Shown here: positions 1 through 5,556 of the stretch, in pieces
Layout: each line of letters opens with the position of its first letter
Numbering within the stretch: the stretch's first letter is position 1
Assembly (NCBI GenBank): GCA_937928015.1
Contig: CALFXA010000226.1
Coordinates: 1 to 9,476, forward strand
Source of the DNA: an uncultured Anaerolineales bacterium
Lineage (GTDB): Bacteria > Chloroflexota > Anaerolineae > Anaerolineales > Villigracilaceae
DNA: 9,476 bases
Direction: 5' to 3'
The notes under the pieces: generated by a model
Databases searched by the model: none
What the model was told of the DNA's origin: nothing
What the model saw: only the letters and a program-made list of their open reading frames with translations
Program-made: the position numbers and the translations under genes

Positions 1-434
1 TTAACGCGCGCCGCGTCAATGACGGCCAGCCGCATTTTGTGGTGGACAAGGTCAAGATGGCTCTGGGTTCGCTGAAAGGCAAACGTATCGCCGCGCTCGG
101 CCTGGCCTTCAAACCCGACGTAGACGACCTGCGCGAATCGCCCGCAGCCGAGGTAATTCATCTTTTAACGGGAGCAGGCGCAGAAGTCCGCGCGTTCGAG
201 CCGTTCAAACCCGAAGGTCTGCCTGGCATCCAGTGCATGCCCACGCTGGAAGCGGCGCTCGAAGACGCGGAAGCGGTCCTCTTGCTGGTGCGCCACACCG
301 AATTTGCCAAACTGAACCCGAATCACCTGCTCGAACTGACCCCCGCCCGCCTCGTCATTGACACGGTCGGCGCGTGGAATGGCACCTGGGAACAAGCTGG
401 CTTTAACGTAATTCGTCTGGGGGTGGGTAAATGA
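1..434 (+). CDS. wecC: UDP-N-acetyl-D-mannosamine dehydrogenase, C-terminal part (5' truncated by window)
   Basis: Only the last 144 codons are present; the first whole codon is at 3 and the frame is open to the window edge, so the true start lies outside. The visible part opens with NARRVND followed by PHFVVDKV, then carries GLAFKPDVDDLRESPA, the signature at the start of the C-terminal UDP-binding domain of the UDP-glucose/GDP-mannose dehydrogenase family, and ends with LVIDTVGAW. These enzymes oxidise a nucleotide sugar twice with NAD+ to the uronic acid in the cytoplasm. The NAD-binding Rossmann domain and catalytic Cys are not in the window. The ATGA overlap with a downstream UDP-GlcNAc 2-epimerase points to UDP-ManNAc as substrate, giving UDP-ManNAcA for a surface polysaccharide. 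The family call is firm. The exact substrate is inferred from the neighbour; UDP-glucose 6-dehydrogenase is the main alternative. Confidence 0.85.
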   Translation, partial: NARRVNDGQPHFVVDKVKMALGSLKGKRIAALGLAFKPDVDDLRESPAAEVIHLLTGAGAEVRAFEPFKPEGLPGIQCMPTLEAALEDAEAVLLLVRHTEFAKLNPNHLLELTPARLVIDTVGAWNGTWEQAGFNVIRLGVGK

Positions 435-1564
435 TGAAGGTGCTTTCCGTTTTTGGAACGCGGCCCGAGGCCGTCAAGATGGCACCCGTGGTGCGCCTGC
501 TCGCGCAAACGGCGGGCATCGAGGCGCGCGTATGCGTCACAGCCCAGCACCGTCAAATGCTCGACCAGGTGCTGACGCTGTTCGACATCCACCCCGATTA
601 CGACCTCGATCTGATGCGTGACAATCAGTCGCTGCCCGAGTTGAGCGCGTCCATCTTCACCAGCCTCGACCCCGTGCTAACCGACTTCCAGCCTGACTGG
701 GTGCTGGCCCAGGGCGACACGACCACCGTAGCCATCACCAGCCTGCTGGCCTACTATCGCCGCATCCGCTTCGGCCACGTTGAGGCGGGACTACGCACTT
801 ACGACAAGTGGGCGCCCTTCCCCGAGGAGATCAACCGTCGCATCGCAGGCGTGGTCGCGGACCTGCACTTTGCGCCGACCGAGTGGGCGCGCCAGAATCT
901 GCTGCGTGAAGGTGTGGACGATGTACTTATTAAAGTGACAGGCAACCCCGTCATCGACGCGCTACAGGTGGTGGCCGAGCAGCCAGAGCCAGAAGAAATT
1001 GACGGCTTGCTTGGCAAGTTGGGAATCGGGAATCGGAAGTCGGAATCGGGAAGTCAGAAATTGATCCTCGTCACCGCCCATCGACGCGAGAATTTCGGTC
1101 AGCCCATCGAAGACATCTGCGCGGCGCTCCAGGCGTTGGCCGAGCGTGGCGACGTCGAGATCGTCTATCCCGTGCATCTCAACCCCAACGTGCAGGAGCC
1201 CGTCTATCGCCTGCTGGGCGACGTTCCGCATATCACTCTCCTGAAGCCGCTGGATTATCTGCCGCTGGTGCAGTTGATGAAACACGCAAAACTCATCCTC
1301 ACCGACTCGGGCGGCATTCAGGAAGAGGCCCCGGGCTTCGGTATCCCCGCGCTGGTCCTGCGCGACGTGACCGAACGTCCCGAGGGCGTGGAAGCGGGTG
1401 CGCTCAAGTTAGTCGGCACCGACACCCAGGTCATTTTGCGCGAGGCCAACCGCCTGCTGGACGATCCCGCCGCGTACGCGGCCATGGCAAAAGCCGTCAA
1501 CCCCTACGGCGACGGCCACGCCGCCCAGCGAATCGTGGAATCCCTGCTGGACATTTCCCGTTAA
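431..1564 (+). CDS. wecB: UDP-N-acetylglucosamine 2-epimerase (non-hydrolysing)
   Basis: A complete 377-residue protein of normal family length. It interconverts UDP-GlcNAc and UDP-ManNAc in the cytoplasm, feeding the dehydrogenase encoded just upstream (4-bp ATGA overlap, so the two are translationally coupled). Visible motifs in order are GTRPEAVKMAP (9-19), QGDTTT (94-99), HVEAGLRT (116-123), PFPEEINR (129-136), TAHRRENFG (215-223), DSGGIQEEAP (292-301) and TERPEG (314-319). Asp96, Glu118, Glu132 and His217 line up with the catalytic Asp95, Glu117, Glu131 and His213 of E. coli WecB. A second ATG follows immediately at 434, so the start may be one codon later. Residues about 199-210 form an unusual Gly/Ser/Lys/Asn linker encoded by a short tandem DNA repeat (1021-1056), placed in the surface-exposed stretch before the ILVTAHRREN strand; all catalytic motifs remain in frame. 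Confidence 0.95.
   Translation: MMKVLSVFGTRPEAVKMAPVVRLLAQTAGIEARVCVTAQHRQMLDQVLTLFDIHPDYDLDLMRDNQSLPELSASIFTSLDPVLTDFQPDWVLAQGDTTTVAITSLLAYYRRIRFGHVEAGLRTYDKWAPFPEEINRRIAGVVADLHFAPTEWARQNLLREGVDDVLIKVTGNPVIDALQVVAEQPEPEEIDGLLGKLGIGNRKSESGSQKLILVTAHRRENFGQPIEDICAALQALAERGDVEIVYPVHLNPNVQEPVYRLLGDVPHITLLKPLDYLPLVQLMKHAKLILTDSGGIQEEAPGFGIPALVLRDVTERPEGVEAGALKLVGTDTQVILREANRLLDDPAAYAAMAKAVNPYGDGHAAQRIVESLLDISR
1021..1056 (+). repeat. in-frame minisatellite inside wecB
   Basis: Five imperfect 6-8 bp units stand in tandem: GGGAATC, GGGAATC, GGAAGTC, GGAATC, GGGAAGTC. The tract stays in frame and encodes the low-complexity linker around residues 199-209 of the epimerase. It contains TCGGAAGTC (1033-1041), which is also the core of the hairpin stem at 4338-4368, and GAATCGGAA (1030-1038), which recurs in the palindrome at 7347-7361. 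Confidence 0.75.
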
Positions 1565-1594
1565 CGCATTGTAATGTCGCGCCATGCCATTCTA

Positions 1595-1602
1595 GGTATA
1601 AT
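1595..1602 (+). promoter_or_regulatory. -10 promoter element of a probably leaderless transcript
   Basis: GGTATAAT, with a perfect TATAAT at 1597-1602, lies only 7 nt before the ATG at 1610. A transcription start 6-8 nt past the -10 would fall on or just before that ATG, so the mRNA would have essentially no leader. No convincing TTGACA-like -35 is visible at the normal spacing. The box argues that the gene starts at 1610 rather than at the earlier in-frame ATGs at 1574 and 1601. Confidence 0.65.
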
Positions 1603-1609
1603 GGAATCG

Positions 1610-2551
1610 ATGCGCGTGCTTCGTTCGGTTTTCACGCTCCTGCTGACGGCTTGTGTTCTGTTCTCCACCTGGGGCTCCGCCCAGGCACAGAGCCAGGATT
1701 TTGAGTTCTTCGACGAGACGGGACACAACGTACAGGGTGAGTTTCTGGCCTTCTATCGCAAGGCGGCCAACCCCACCCTTCTTTACGGCTACCCCATCAC
1801 CGAGGAATTCACCCGCGCCGACGGCCTGCGGGTGCAATATTTCCAGCGCGCGCGCTTCGAATATCACCCCGAGTTACCCGAACACGTGACCCTCACCCCC
1901 ATCGGGCGCGAGGTTTACACTCCCACCCTGCCGCTGAGCTTCTCCAATCCCTTTGCCTGCCGCAGCTTCGACACAGGCTACTCGGTTTGCTTCGCCTTCC
2001 TGGAATTCTTCGACGCCTATGGCGGGTTGACCCAATTCGGGCAGCCCGTCTCGCCCTTCGAGTTTCAGGATAACATGATCGTCCAGTATTTCGAGAATGC
2101 GCGCATCGAGTGGCAGCCCATGCGCGAGGACGGTCAGCGCGTGGTGGTCACCGACCTGGGCCGCATCTACTTCGACCGCATGGGCGAGGACCCGGGTCTG
2201 CTTCCGCCCGTCCAGCCGATGAGCGCGGGCACCGAACCCCTCGTCCTGGCTTTGCAGGTACGCGCCTTCGTGGAGAAGGCCGTGGCCCTCACTGACGACA
2301 CACAGACCATCTACATCGCCGTGCAGGACCAAAGCACCCAGCCCATCACGGGCGCCGAATGCACCATCGCGGTCCACTGGCCTGACCAACACACCGACAC
2401 CACCGTGACCCTCACCAACGAGGGCGGCGTGGCCGTAGCCGCCATGGCCTTCAATAACCAGCCGCAGGGCGAAGTCATCTATGTGGATGTCTCTTGCAGC
2501 TACGGCGGCAACGTGGGCGTCACCAGCACGTCCTTCCGCATCTGGTATTAA
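1610..2551 (+). CDS. secreted repeat protein of unknown function
   Basis: 313 residues. ATG 1610 is preferred over ATG 1574 because a TATAAT box at 1597-1602 would put the transcription start right at 1610, and because the signal peptide then has normal proportions (MRVLRS, hydrophobic core, cleavage likely after AQA at 24-26). LTAC at 12-15 also resembles a lipobox, so lipid anchoring is possible but less likely. Two related repeats are visible: about 42-88, with FYR..., GYPITEEF and VQYFQRARFEYHPE, and about 127-170, with FFD..., FGQPVSPFEF and VQYFENARIEWQP. LGRIYFD follows at 183-189. The last ~95 residues look like an Ig-like beta sandwich. Cys pairs 117/127 and 251/296 could form disulfides outside the cell. 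From memory, similar repeats occur in secreted Chloroflexota proteins near wall enzymes; the function is unknown. The gene is followed by a hairpin terminator. Confidence 0.8.
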   Translation: MRVLRSVFTLLLTACVLFSTWGSAQAQSQDFEFFDETGHNVQGEFLAFYRKAANPTLLYGYPITEEFTRADGLRVQYFQRARFEYHPELPEHVTLTPIGREVYTPTLPLSFSNPFACRSFDTGYSVCFAFLEFFDAYGGLTQFGQPVSPFEFQDNMIVQYFENARIEWQPMREDGQRVVVTDLGRIYFDRMGEDPGLLPPVQPMSAGTEPLVLALQVRAFVEKAVALTDDTQTIYIAVQDQSTQPITGAECTIAVHWPDQHTDTTVTLTNEGGVAVAAMAFNNQPQGEVIYVDVSCSYGGNVGVTSTSFRIWY

Positions 2552-2571
2552 AAACTCACATGGCTCAAAAC

Positions 2572-2599
2572 AAACGCCGCCATCTTTGGCGGCGTTTTT
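2572..2599. terminator. bidirectional intrinsic terminator between convergent genes
   Basis: AAACGCCGCC (2572-2581), a 6-nt loop (atcttt) and GGCGGCGTTT (2588-2597) form a perfect 10-bp stem running into a T tract (TTTTT, 2595-2599). On the opposite strand the stem is followed by GTTTGTTTTG. It lies 20 nt after the stop of the secreted repeat protein and abuts the stop codon of the minus-strand gene, so it can serve both. Confidence 0.85.
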
Positions 2600-3273
2600 C
2601 ATCCCTTCAACTCGTTCCAATCGAAGACGGGCCCATCCTTGCAGGCCATCCTCCAGCCATTGCGGACTCGGACCGCGCAGACTCCGCACTCGGCCAATGC
2701 CCCGCAGGGCATCGCCGTGCGGACCAACACCTGCGCCTCGCCCCATCGTTGGTTCCGTCCGCCCAGACGCTCCTTCAGCCCAGGCAGCGACTCGCGCTCC
2801 ACGTCCACGGCGAGGAAGTCGGCCCAGGCCAACACCTCGTCCAGCGCCTTCATCGGCTGGACCTCCACCTCGGCGGACAGATCGCGGGGAGCCGATTCGC
2901 AGACCAGAGTGACGGCCGCGCCCTGTTTTAGCGCAGACGGCAACAGCGCCAGCAGCCGCGCAGGCGTGTCGTCCCAGGCCAGCAGCGCCAAGCGGCGGAC
3001 CGTGACCGGCAAGGAGAAACCTCGCCCAAGCGGCCCGCGTAGATGGAGTGGCGTACCTGGGGTCCAGGCGCGCGGCAGGGACGGGGCCGCCAGGAATCCA
3101 TCCGCGGCAGGGCCCGACGGAAACACGGGAACCGCCAGCGGCGCATCCGAACCGTCGTGGGCCAGCAGATATTGCCCGGGCGCGGGGACCAGCAGCGGCG
3201 GGCAGAGAATCCGCGCGGCGGCCCGCCCGTCATCGTAATACAGTTCAAAGAGCTGTCCCTGGCCGATGTGCAT
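2599..3273 (-). CDS. PyrK-like [2Fe-2S] ferredoxin-reductase-type protein
   Basis: 224 residues, shorter than the ~255 usual for PyrK, the electron-transfer subunit of dihydroorotate dehydrogenase. The N-terminal half has PGQYLLA (32-38) and GPLGRGFSLP (80-89), typical of the flavin-domain edge in PyrK. The C-terminus holds four cysteines, C190-x5-C196-x2-C199-x11-C211, followed by KDGPVFDWNEL, very like the PyrK CxDGPVF cluster domain; canonical PyrK has x4 between the first two Cys. The NAD-binding GGGxG motif expected near residue 95-105 is absent (LALLAWDDTPARLL instead), and the RPxS flavin motif is not evident (LAVPVFPS). It may therefore pass electrons without using NADH, or be a divergent relative. 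No pyrD is adjacent. No Shine-Dalgarno precedes the ATG at 3273; a weak TAGCAT at 3286-3281 on the minus strand could be a -10 for a leaderless transcript. Membership of the superfamily is likely; the role is unknown. Confidence 0.75.
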   Translation of the reverse strand: MHIGQGQLFELYYDDGRAAARILCPPLLVPAPGQYLLAHDGSDAPLAVPVFPSGPAADGFLAAPSLPRAWTPGTPLHLRGPLGRGFSLPVTVRRLALLAWDDTPARLLALLPSALKQGAAVTLVCESAPRDLSAEVEVQPMKALDEVLAWADFLAVDVERESLPGLKERLGGRNQRWGEAQVLVRTAMPCGALAECGVCAVRVRNGWRMACKDGPVFDWNELKG

Positions 3274-3312
3274 GTCCCGATGCTATCATGCTTCCCTGCG
3301 AGGGACAAGCAA

Positions 3313-3347
3313 GTATAATATGTCACTTGAGTTCAACATCAGAGGAG
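3313..3347 (+). promoter_or_regulatory. -10 box and ribosome binding site of the SPFH gene
   Basis: GTATAAT (TATAAT at 3314-3319) lies 31 nt before the ATG, with AGAGGAG at 3341-3347 as Shine-Dalgarno just ahead of ATG 3351. The predicted leader is about 25 nt. No clear -35 is seen. These elements fix the start at 3351 although the reading frame is open far upstream. Confidence 0.6.
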
Positions 3348-3350
3348 AAC

Positions 3351-4331
3351 ATGTCAAATCAAAATTTTGCCCGTGGACGAGTCAACTTCAATTTCAACGG
3401 CCGCTTCGTGATCATCGGCATTGTGGTCGTCATCCTGTTCGCCTTGCTGTCTTCCAGTTTTATCTTCCTGCAAGCCGACGAGTATGGCGTGGTCAAGTCT
3501 TTGCTTCAGCCAAAGGGATACCGTCCTGAACCAATCGGCCCAGGCTTGAACCTGATCATCCCGGGCATCGAGAGCGTGCAAAAGTATTCGGTTGCAAGTC
3601 AGACCTATACCATGTCTTCGACCAGCAGCGAAGGAACAGTGCAAGGGGATGACTCGATCCAGGCGCGCACCAAGGATGGTCAACAAATTTACATTGATGC
3701 CTCGGTCATTTATGCGATCGACCCCAAACAGTTGATCCAGTTGCATATCACCTGGCAGAACCGCTATGAAGAAATGGTGGTACGACCTGTAGCTCGCGCA
3801 GCCATTCGTGACGCTGTTTCGCAATTCGGCGTGGAAGAGATTGTCAGCACCAAACGCAACGACCTGGAGCAGGCCATCCGCAGCGAGATCGAAGCGACCT
3901 TTACCAAGAATCATATCGTTATGACAGACTTCCTGCTGCGCAACATCCGCTTCAGCGATGAGTATGCGGCAGCCGTCGAGCAGAAGCAGATCGCTGAGCA
4001 GCAGGCCCAGCAGGCAGAATTCGTGATTGCACAGAAGAAGGCCGAGGCCGAGCAGGCTCGTCAGGTGGCGCAAGGCCAGGCGGATGCGGCCGTCATCGCG
4101 GCGCAGGGCGCGGCTCAGGCCCGCCTGATCGAAGCGGAAGCCGAAGCCAAGGCGCTCGATCTGATCGCCGCCGTGCTGTCCAAGAATCCGCTGCTGCTGC
4201 AATATCAATACATCACCAAGCTGGCCCCCGGAGTGCAGACCATCTTCATCCCCACGGGCAATCAGTTCATCCTGCCCCTGCCGAGCACCACCACACCCAC
4301 TCCAACCACGCCGACAATCCCGGCGCAGTAA
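3351..4331 (+). CDS. SPFH/prohibitin-family membrane protein
   Basis: 326 residues. One membrane segment lies at about 19-40 (VIIGIVVVILFALL) after a short, basic, cytoplasm-type N-terminus. An SPFH domain follows (about 42-215) with the DEYGVV entry, GPGLNLIIPGIESVQKY, the TKDGQQIYIDASVIY strand and VSTKRNDLEQAI. A long Ala/Glu/Gln-rich coiled coil (about 205-275, EQKQIAEQQAQQAEF and similar) leads into a conserved hydrophobic segment (LLLQYQYITKLAPG) and a Pro/Thr-rich tail. Proteins of this family oligomerise in the membrane as scaffolds and often act with membrane proteases; no protease gene is adjacent here. The start at 3351 is chosen for its Shine-Dalgarno and because residues encoded upstream in the same frame are Arg/Pro-rich and antisense to the neighbouring gene. 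A perfect hairpin without a T tract lies just past the stop. The family is certain; the specific role is not known. Confidence 0.92.
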   Translation: MSNQNFARGRVNFNFNGRFVIIGIVVVILFALLSSSFIFLQADEYGVVKSLLQPKGYRPEPIGPGLNLIIPGIESVQKYSVASQTYTMSSTSSEGTVQGDDSIQARTKDGQQIYIDASVIYAIDPKQLIQLHITWQNRYEEMVVRPVARAAIRDAVSQFGVEEIVSTKRNDLEQAIRSEIEATFTKNHIVMTDFLLRNIRFSDEYAAAVEQKQIAEQQAQQAEFVIAQKKAEAEQARQVAQGQADAAVIAAQGAAQARLIEAEAEAKALDLIAAVLSKNPLLLQYQYITKLAPGVQTIFIPTGNQFILPLPSTTTPTPTTPTIPAQ

Positions 4332-4337
4332 TCAAAA

Positions 4338-4368
4338 GACCTCGGAAGTCTTTCAGACTTCCGAGGTC
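4338..4368. repeat. perfect inverted repeat (14-bp stem, 3-nt loop) between the SPFH gene and selD
   Basis: GACCTCGGAAGTCT (4338-4351) and AGACTTCCGAGGTC (4355-4368) are exact reverse complements around TTC. The element begins 7 nt after the SPFH stop and ends 18 nt before the selD start. No T tract follows on the plus strand, so classical intrinsic termination in that direction is doubtful; on the minus strand the stem is followed by TTTTGATT, a weak tail. It may be a dispersed REP-like element, an mRNA 3'-end stabiliser, or a structure limiting read-through into selD. Confidence 0.8.
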
Positions 4369-4386
4369 TCCCATCTGGAGATTTTC

Positions 4387-5448
4387 TTGAACGATACCTA
4401 TCCTTCCGGGCGGCAGATCCGCCTTACCTCCCTTTCGGCCTGTGCTGGCTGAGCGTCCAAATTAAGCGCGGACGCGCTGGCGCAGGTTCTGCGCCCGGTA
4501 CAGGATGTTTTCGCCCCCCAAGCCTACCCCGACCTGTTGGTGGGCCTCGAAGGTCCCGATGATGCTGCCCTCTGGCGACTGGATGACTCGCGCGCGTTGG
4601 TCGTCACCACCGACTTCTTCACCCCCGTGGTGGACGAGGCCTACGATTACGGCTCCATCGCGGCGGCCAACAGTCTCTCGGACGTCTACGCCATGGGCGG
4701 ACGTCCGTTTTTGGCGTTGAACATTGCCGCCCTGCCGCCCGACCTGCCCATCGAAATTTCGTCCGAGATCCTGCGCGGCGGCGCGGAAAAGACGCGCGAA
4801 GCGGGCGTGGTCATCGCCGGCGGACATACCATCCAGGACAAGGAGCCCAAGTACGGCCTGGTGGTGATCGGCTTTGTGGACCCGCACCAGGCGATGACCA
4901 AAGGCGGACTGAAGCCAGGTGATGTGCTGGTGCTGACCAAGCCGCTCGGCTTCGGCGTCACCACCACGGCACTCAAGCAGCAAAAAGCGGAGCCGCAGGA
5001 TGTGCAGGAAGTGGTCGAGTGGATGAAGCGGCTGAACCGCTCCGCTTCCGAGCTGGCCGTGGAATTTGGCCTGCGCGGCGGTACCGACATTACGGGTTAT
5101 AGTTTCCTCGGCCACGGCCTGGAAATGGCGGAGGCCTCGGGCGTGTCGTTGCACATCGACTACGCAAAGATTCCACTCGTAAGCGGCGCGCGCAAGTACG
5201 CCGAGCGCGGAACCTTCCCAGGCGGCGCCTTCGACAACCTGCACCATTACGGCGCCCAGGTCAGGTTTGCAGATTCGCTCGACGAGCCCGCCCAGATGCT
5301 GCTGTTCGATCCGCAGACCAGCGGCGGATTGCTGTTGGGCGTACCCGCCGAGAAGCTCGCCGCCTTCGAGGTGCGGGCGCAGGAAGTGGGTCAGCCTGTT
5401 TGGGCCGTGGGAACCGTCCATGACGGAAGCGGGATCGAGGTCCGATAA
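4387..5448 (+). CDS. selD: selenophosphate synthetase (selenide, water dikinase), itself a selenoprotein with in-frame TGA
   Basis: 353 residues if TGA 4450-4452 is read as selenocysteine (residue 22). SelD makes selenophosphate from selenide and ATP, the selenium donor for Sec-tRNA and selenouridine. From TTG 4387 (GGAG at 4377-4380, 6-nt spacing) the N-terminus reads IRLTSLSACAG-U-ASKL, matching the SelD segment in which E. coli has catalytic Cys17 and Lys20; here these are Sec22 and Lys25. Downstream are LLVG and PDDAA (~50-60), TTDFFTPVVD (74-83), NSLSDVYAMGG (95-105), GGHTI (145-149), LTKPLGFGV (183-191), TDITGYSFLGH (233-243) and DPQTSGG (308-314), all typical of a full-length enzyme. 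Starting at the next in-frame start after the TGA (TTG 4537) would lose the catalytic residues and the glycine-rich ATP-binding region. Tandem hairpins resembling a bacterial SECIS follow the TGA. SelD identity is certain; Sec decoding is inferred, the alternative being a nonsense-inactivated or misread copy. Confidence 0.92.
4450..4497 (+). promoter_or_regulatory. candidate bacterial SECIS element at the selD UGA codon
   Basis: Directly after TGA (4450-4452), GCGTCC (4453-4458) pairs perfectly with GGACGC (4470-4475) around an 11-nt loop. Three nt later, GGCGCAG (4479-4485) pairs perfectly with CTGCGCC (4489-4495) around GTT. The centre of the second hairpin, GCAGGTTCTGC (4482-4492), is one base longer than the E. 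coli fdhF SECIS core GCAGGTCTGC that SelB binds. Its loop begins 32-33 nt after the TGA, within the distance range described for bacterial SECIS elements. The fdhF bulged U has no exact counterpart, although U4478 is unpaired below the stem (U-C mismatch, then a C4477-G4497 pair). Confidence 0.65.
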
Positions 5449-5512
5449 AAAGCACGCGACGTTGGAGGCCTATCGAACAAGTGAACCGCGTCAAATCTGC
5501 GGAGTCATATAA

Positions 5513-5547
5513 GGTAAAATAATCTGGCAGGGAAAGGAGACCTGCCG
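5513..5547 (+). promoter_or_regulatory. -10 box and 5' hairpin presenting the Shine-Dalgarno, upstream of the CorC-like gene
   Basis: GGTAAAAT (5513-5520) fits the -10 type used elsewhere in this window. Transcription would start near 5526-5528, at or inside a hairpin whose stem is GGCAGG (5526-5531) and CCTGCC (5541-5546), with a possible outer U-G pair (5525/5547). The 9-nt loop GAAAGGAGA contains the only Shine-Dalgarno, about 17 nt before ATG 5557, which is unusually far. The hairpin would keep the purine-rich site single-stranded and its stem would shorten the effective distance to the start. Confidence 0.5.
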
Positions 5548-5556
5548 AAAACGCTC

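Noticed and set aside
1021..1056. The tandem repeat as a CRISPR array or a frameshifted region of wecB
   Set aside because: Units are 6-8 bp with no spacers, and the frame stays open with all downstream epimerase motifs intact.
1874..2746. 290-residue open frame on the minus strand
   Set aside because: It is antisense to the secreted repeat protein and runs across the terminator; its sequence is typical of shadow frames in GC-rich DNA (Gly/His/Val/Arg-rich, no domain).
3271..3300. Minus-strand promoter for the PyrK-like gene (TTGCTT ... ATGATA or TAGCAT)
   Set aside because: The matches are weak and ambiguous in spacing; not strong enough to list as a feature, though a leaderless start is possible.
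3048..3350. In-frame 5' extension of the SPFH gene to 3048
   Set aside because: It is antisense to the PyrK-like gene, Arg/Pro-rich, and crosses the promoter; ATG 3351 has its own Shine-Dalgarno.
4462..5421. 319-residue minus-strand frame opposite selD
   Set aside because: It is antisense to conserved SelD motifs along its length; a shadow frame.
4537..5448. selD read as a 303-residue protein starting at TTG 4537
   Set aside because: It lacks the catalytic Cys/Sec, the conserved Lys and part of the nucleotide-binding region, has no Shine-Dalgarno, and the upstream frame clearly encodes the missing SelD sequence through one TGA.
5449..5512. Possible terminator after selD
   Set aside because: Only a 4-bp CCGC/GCGG pairing with no T tract is visible; no supportable terminator.
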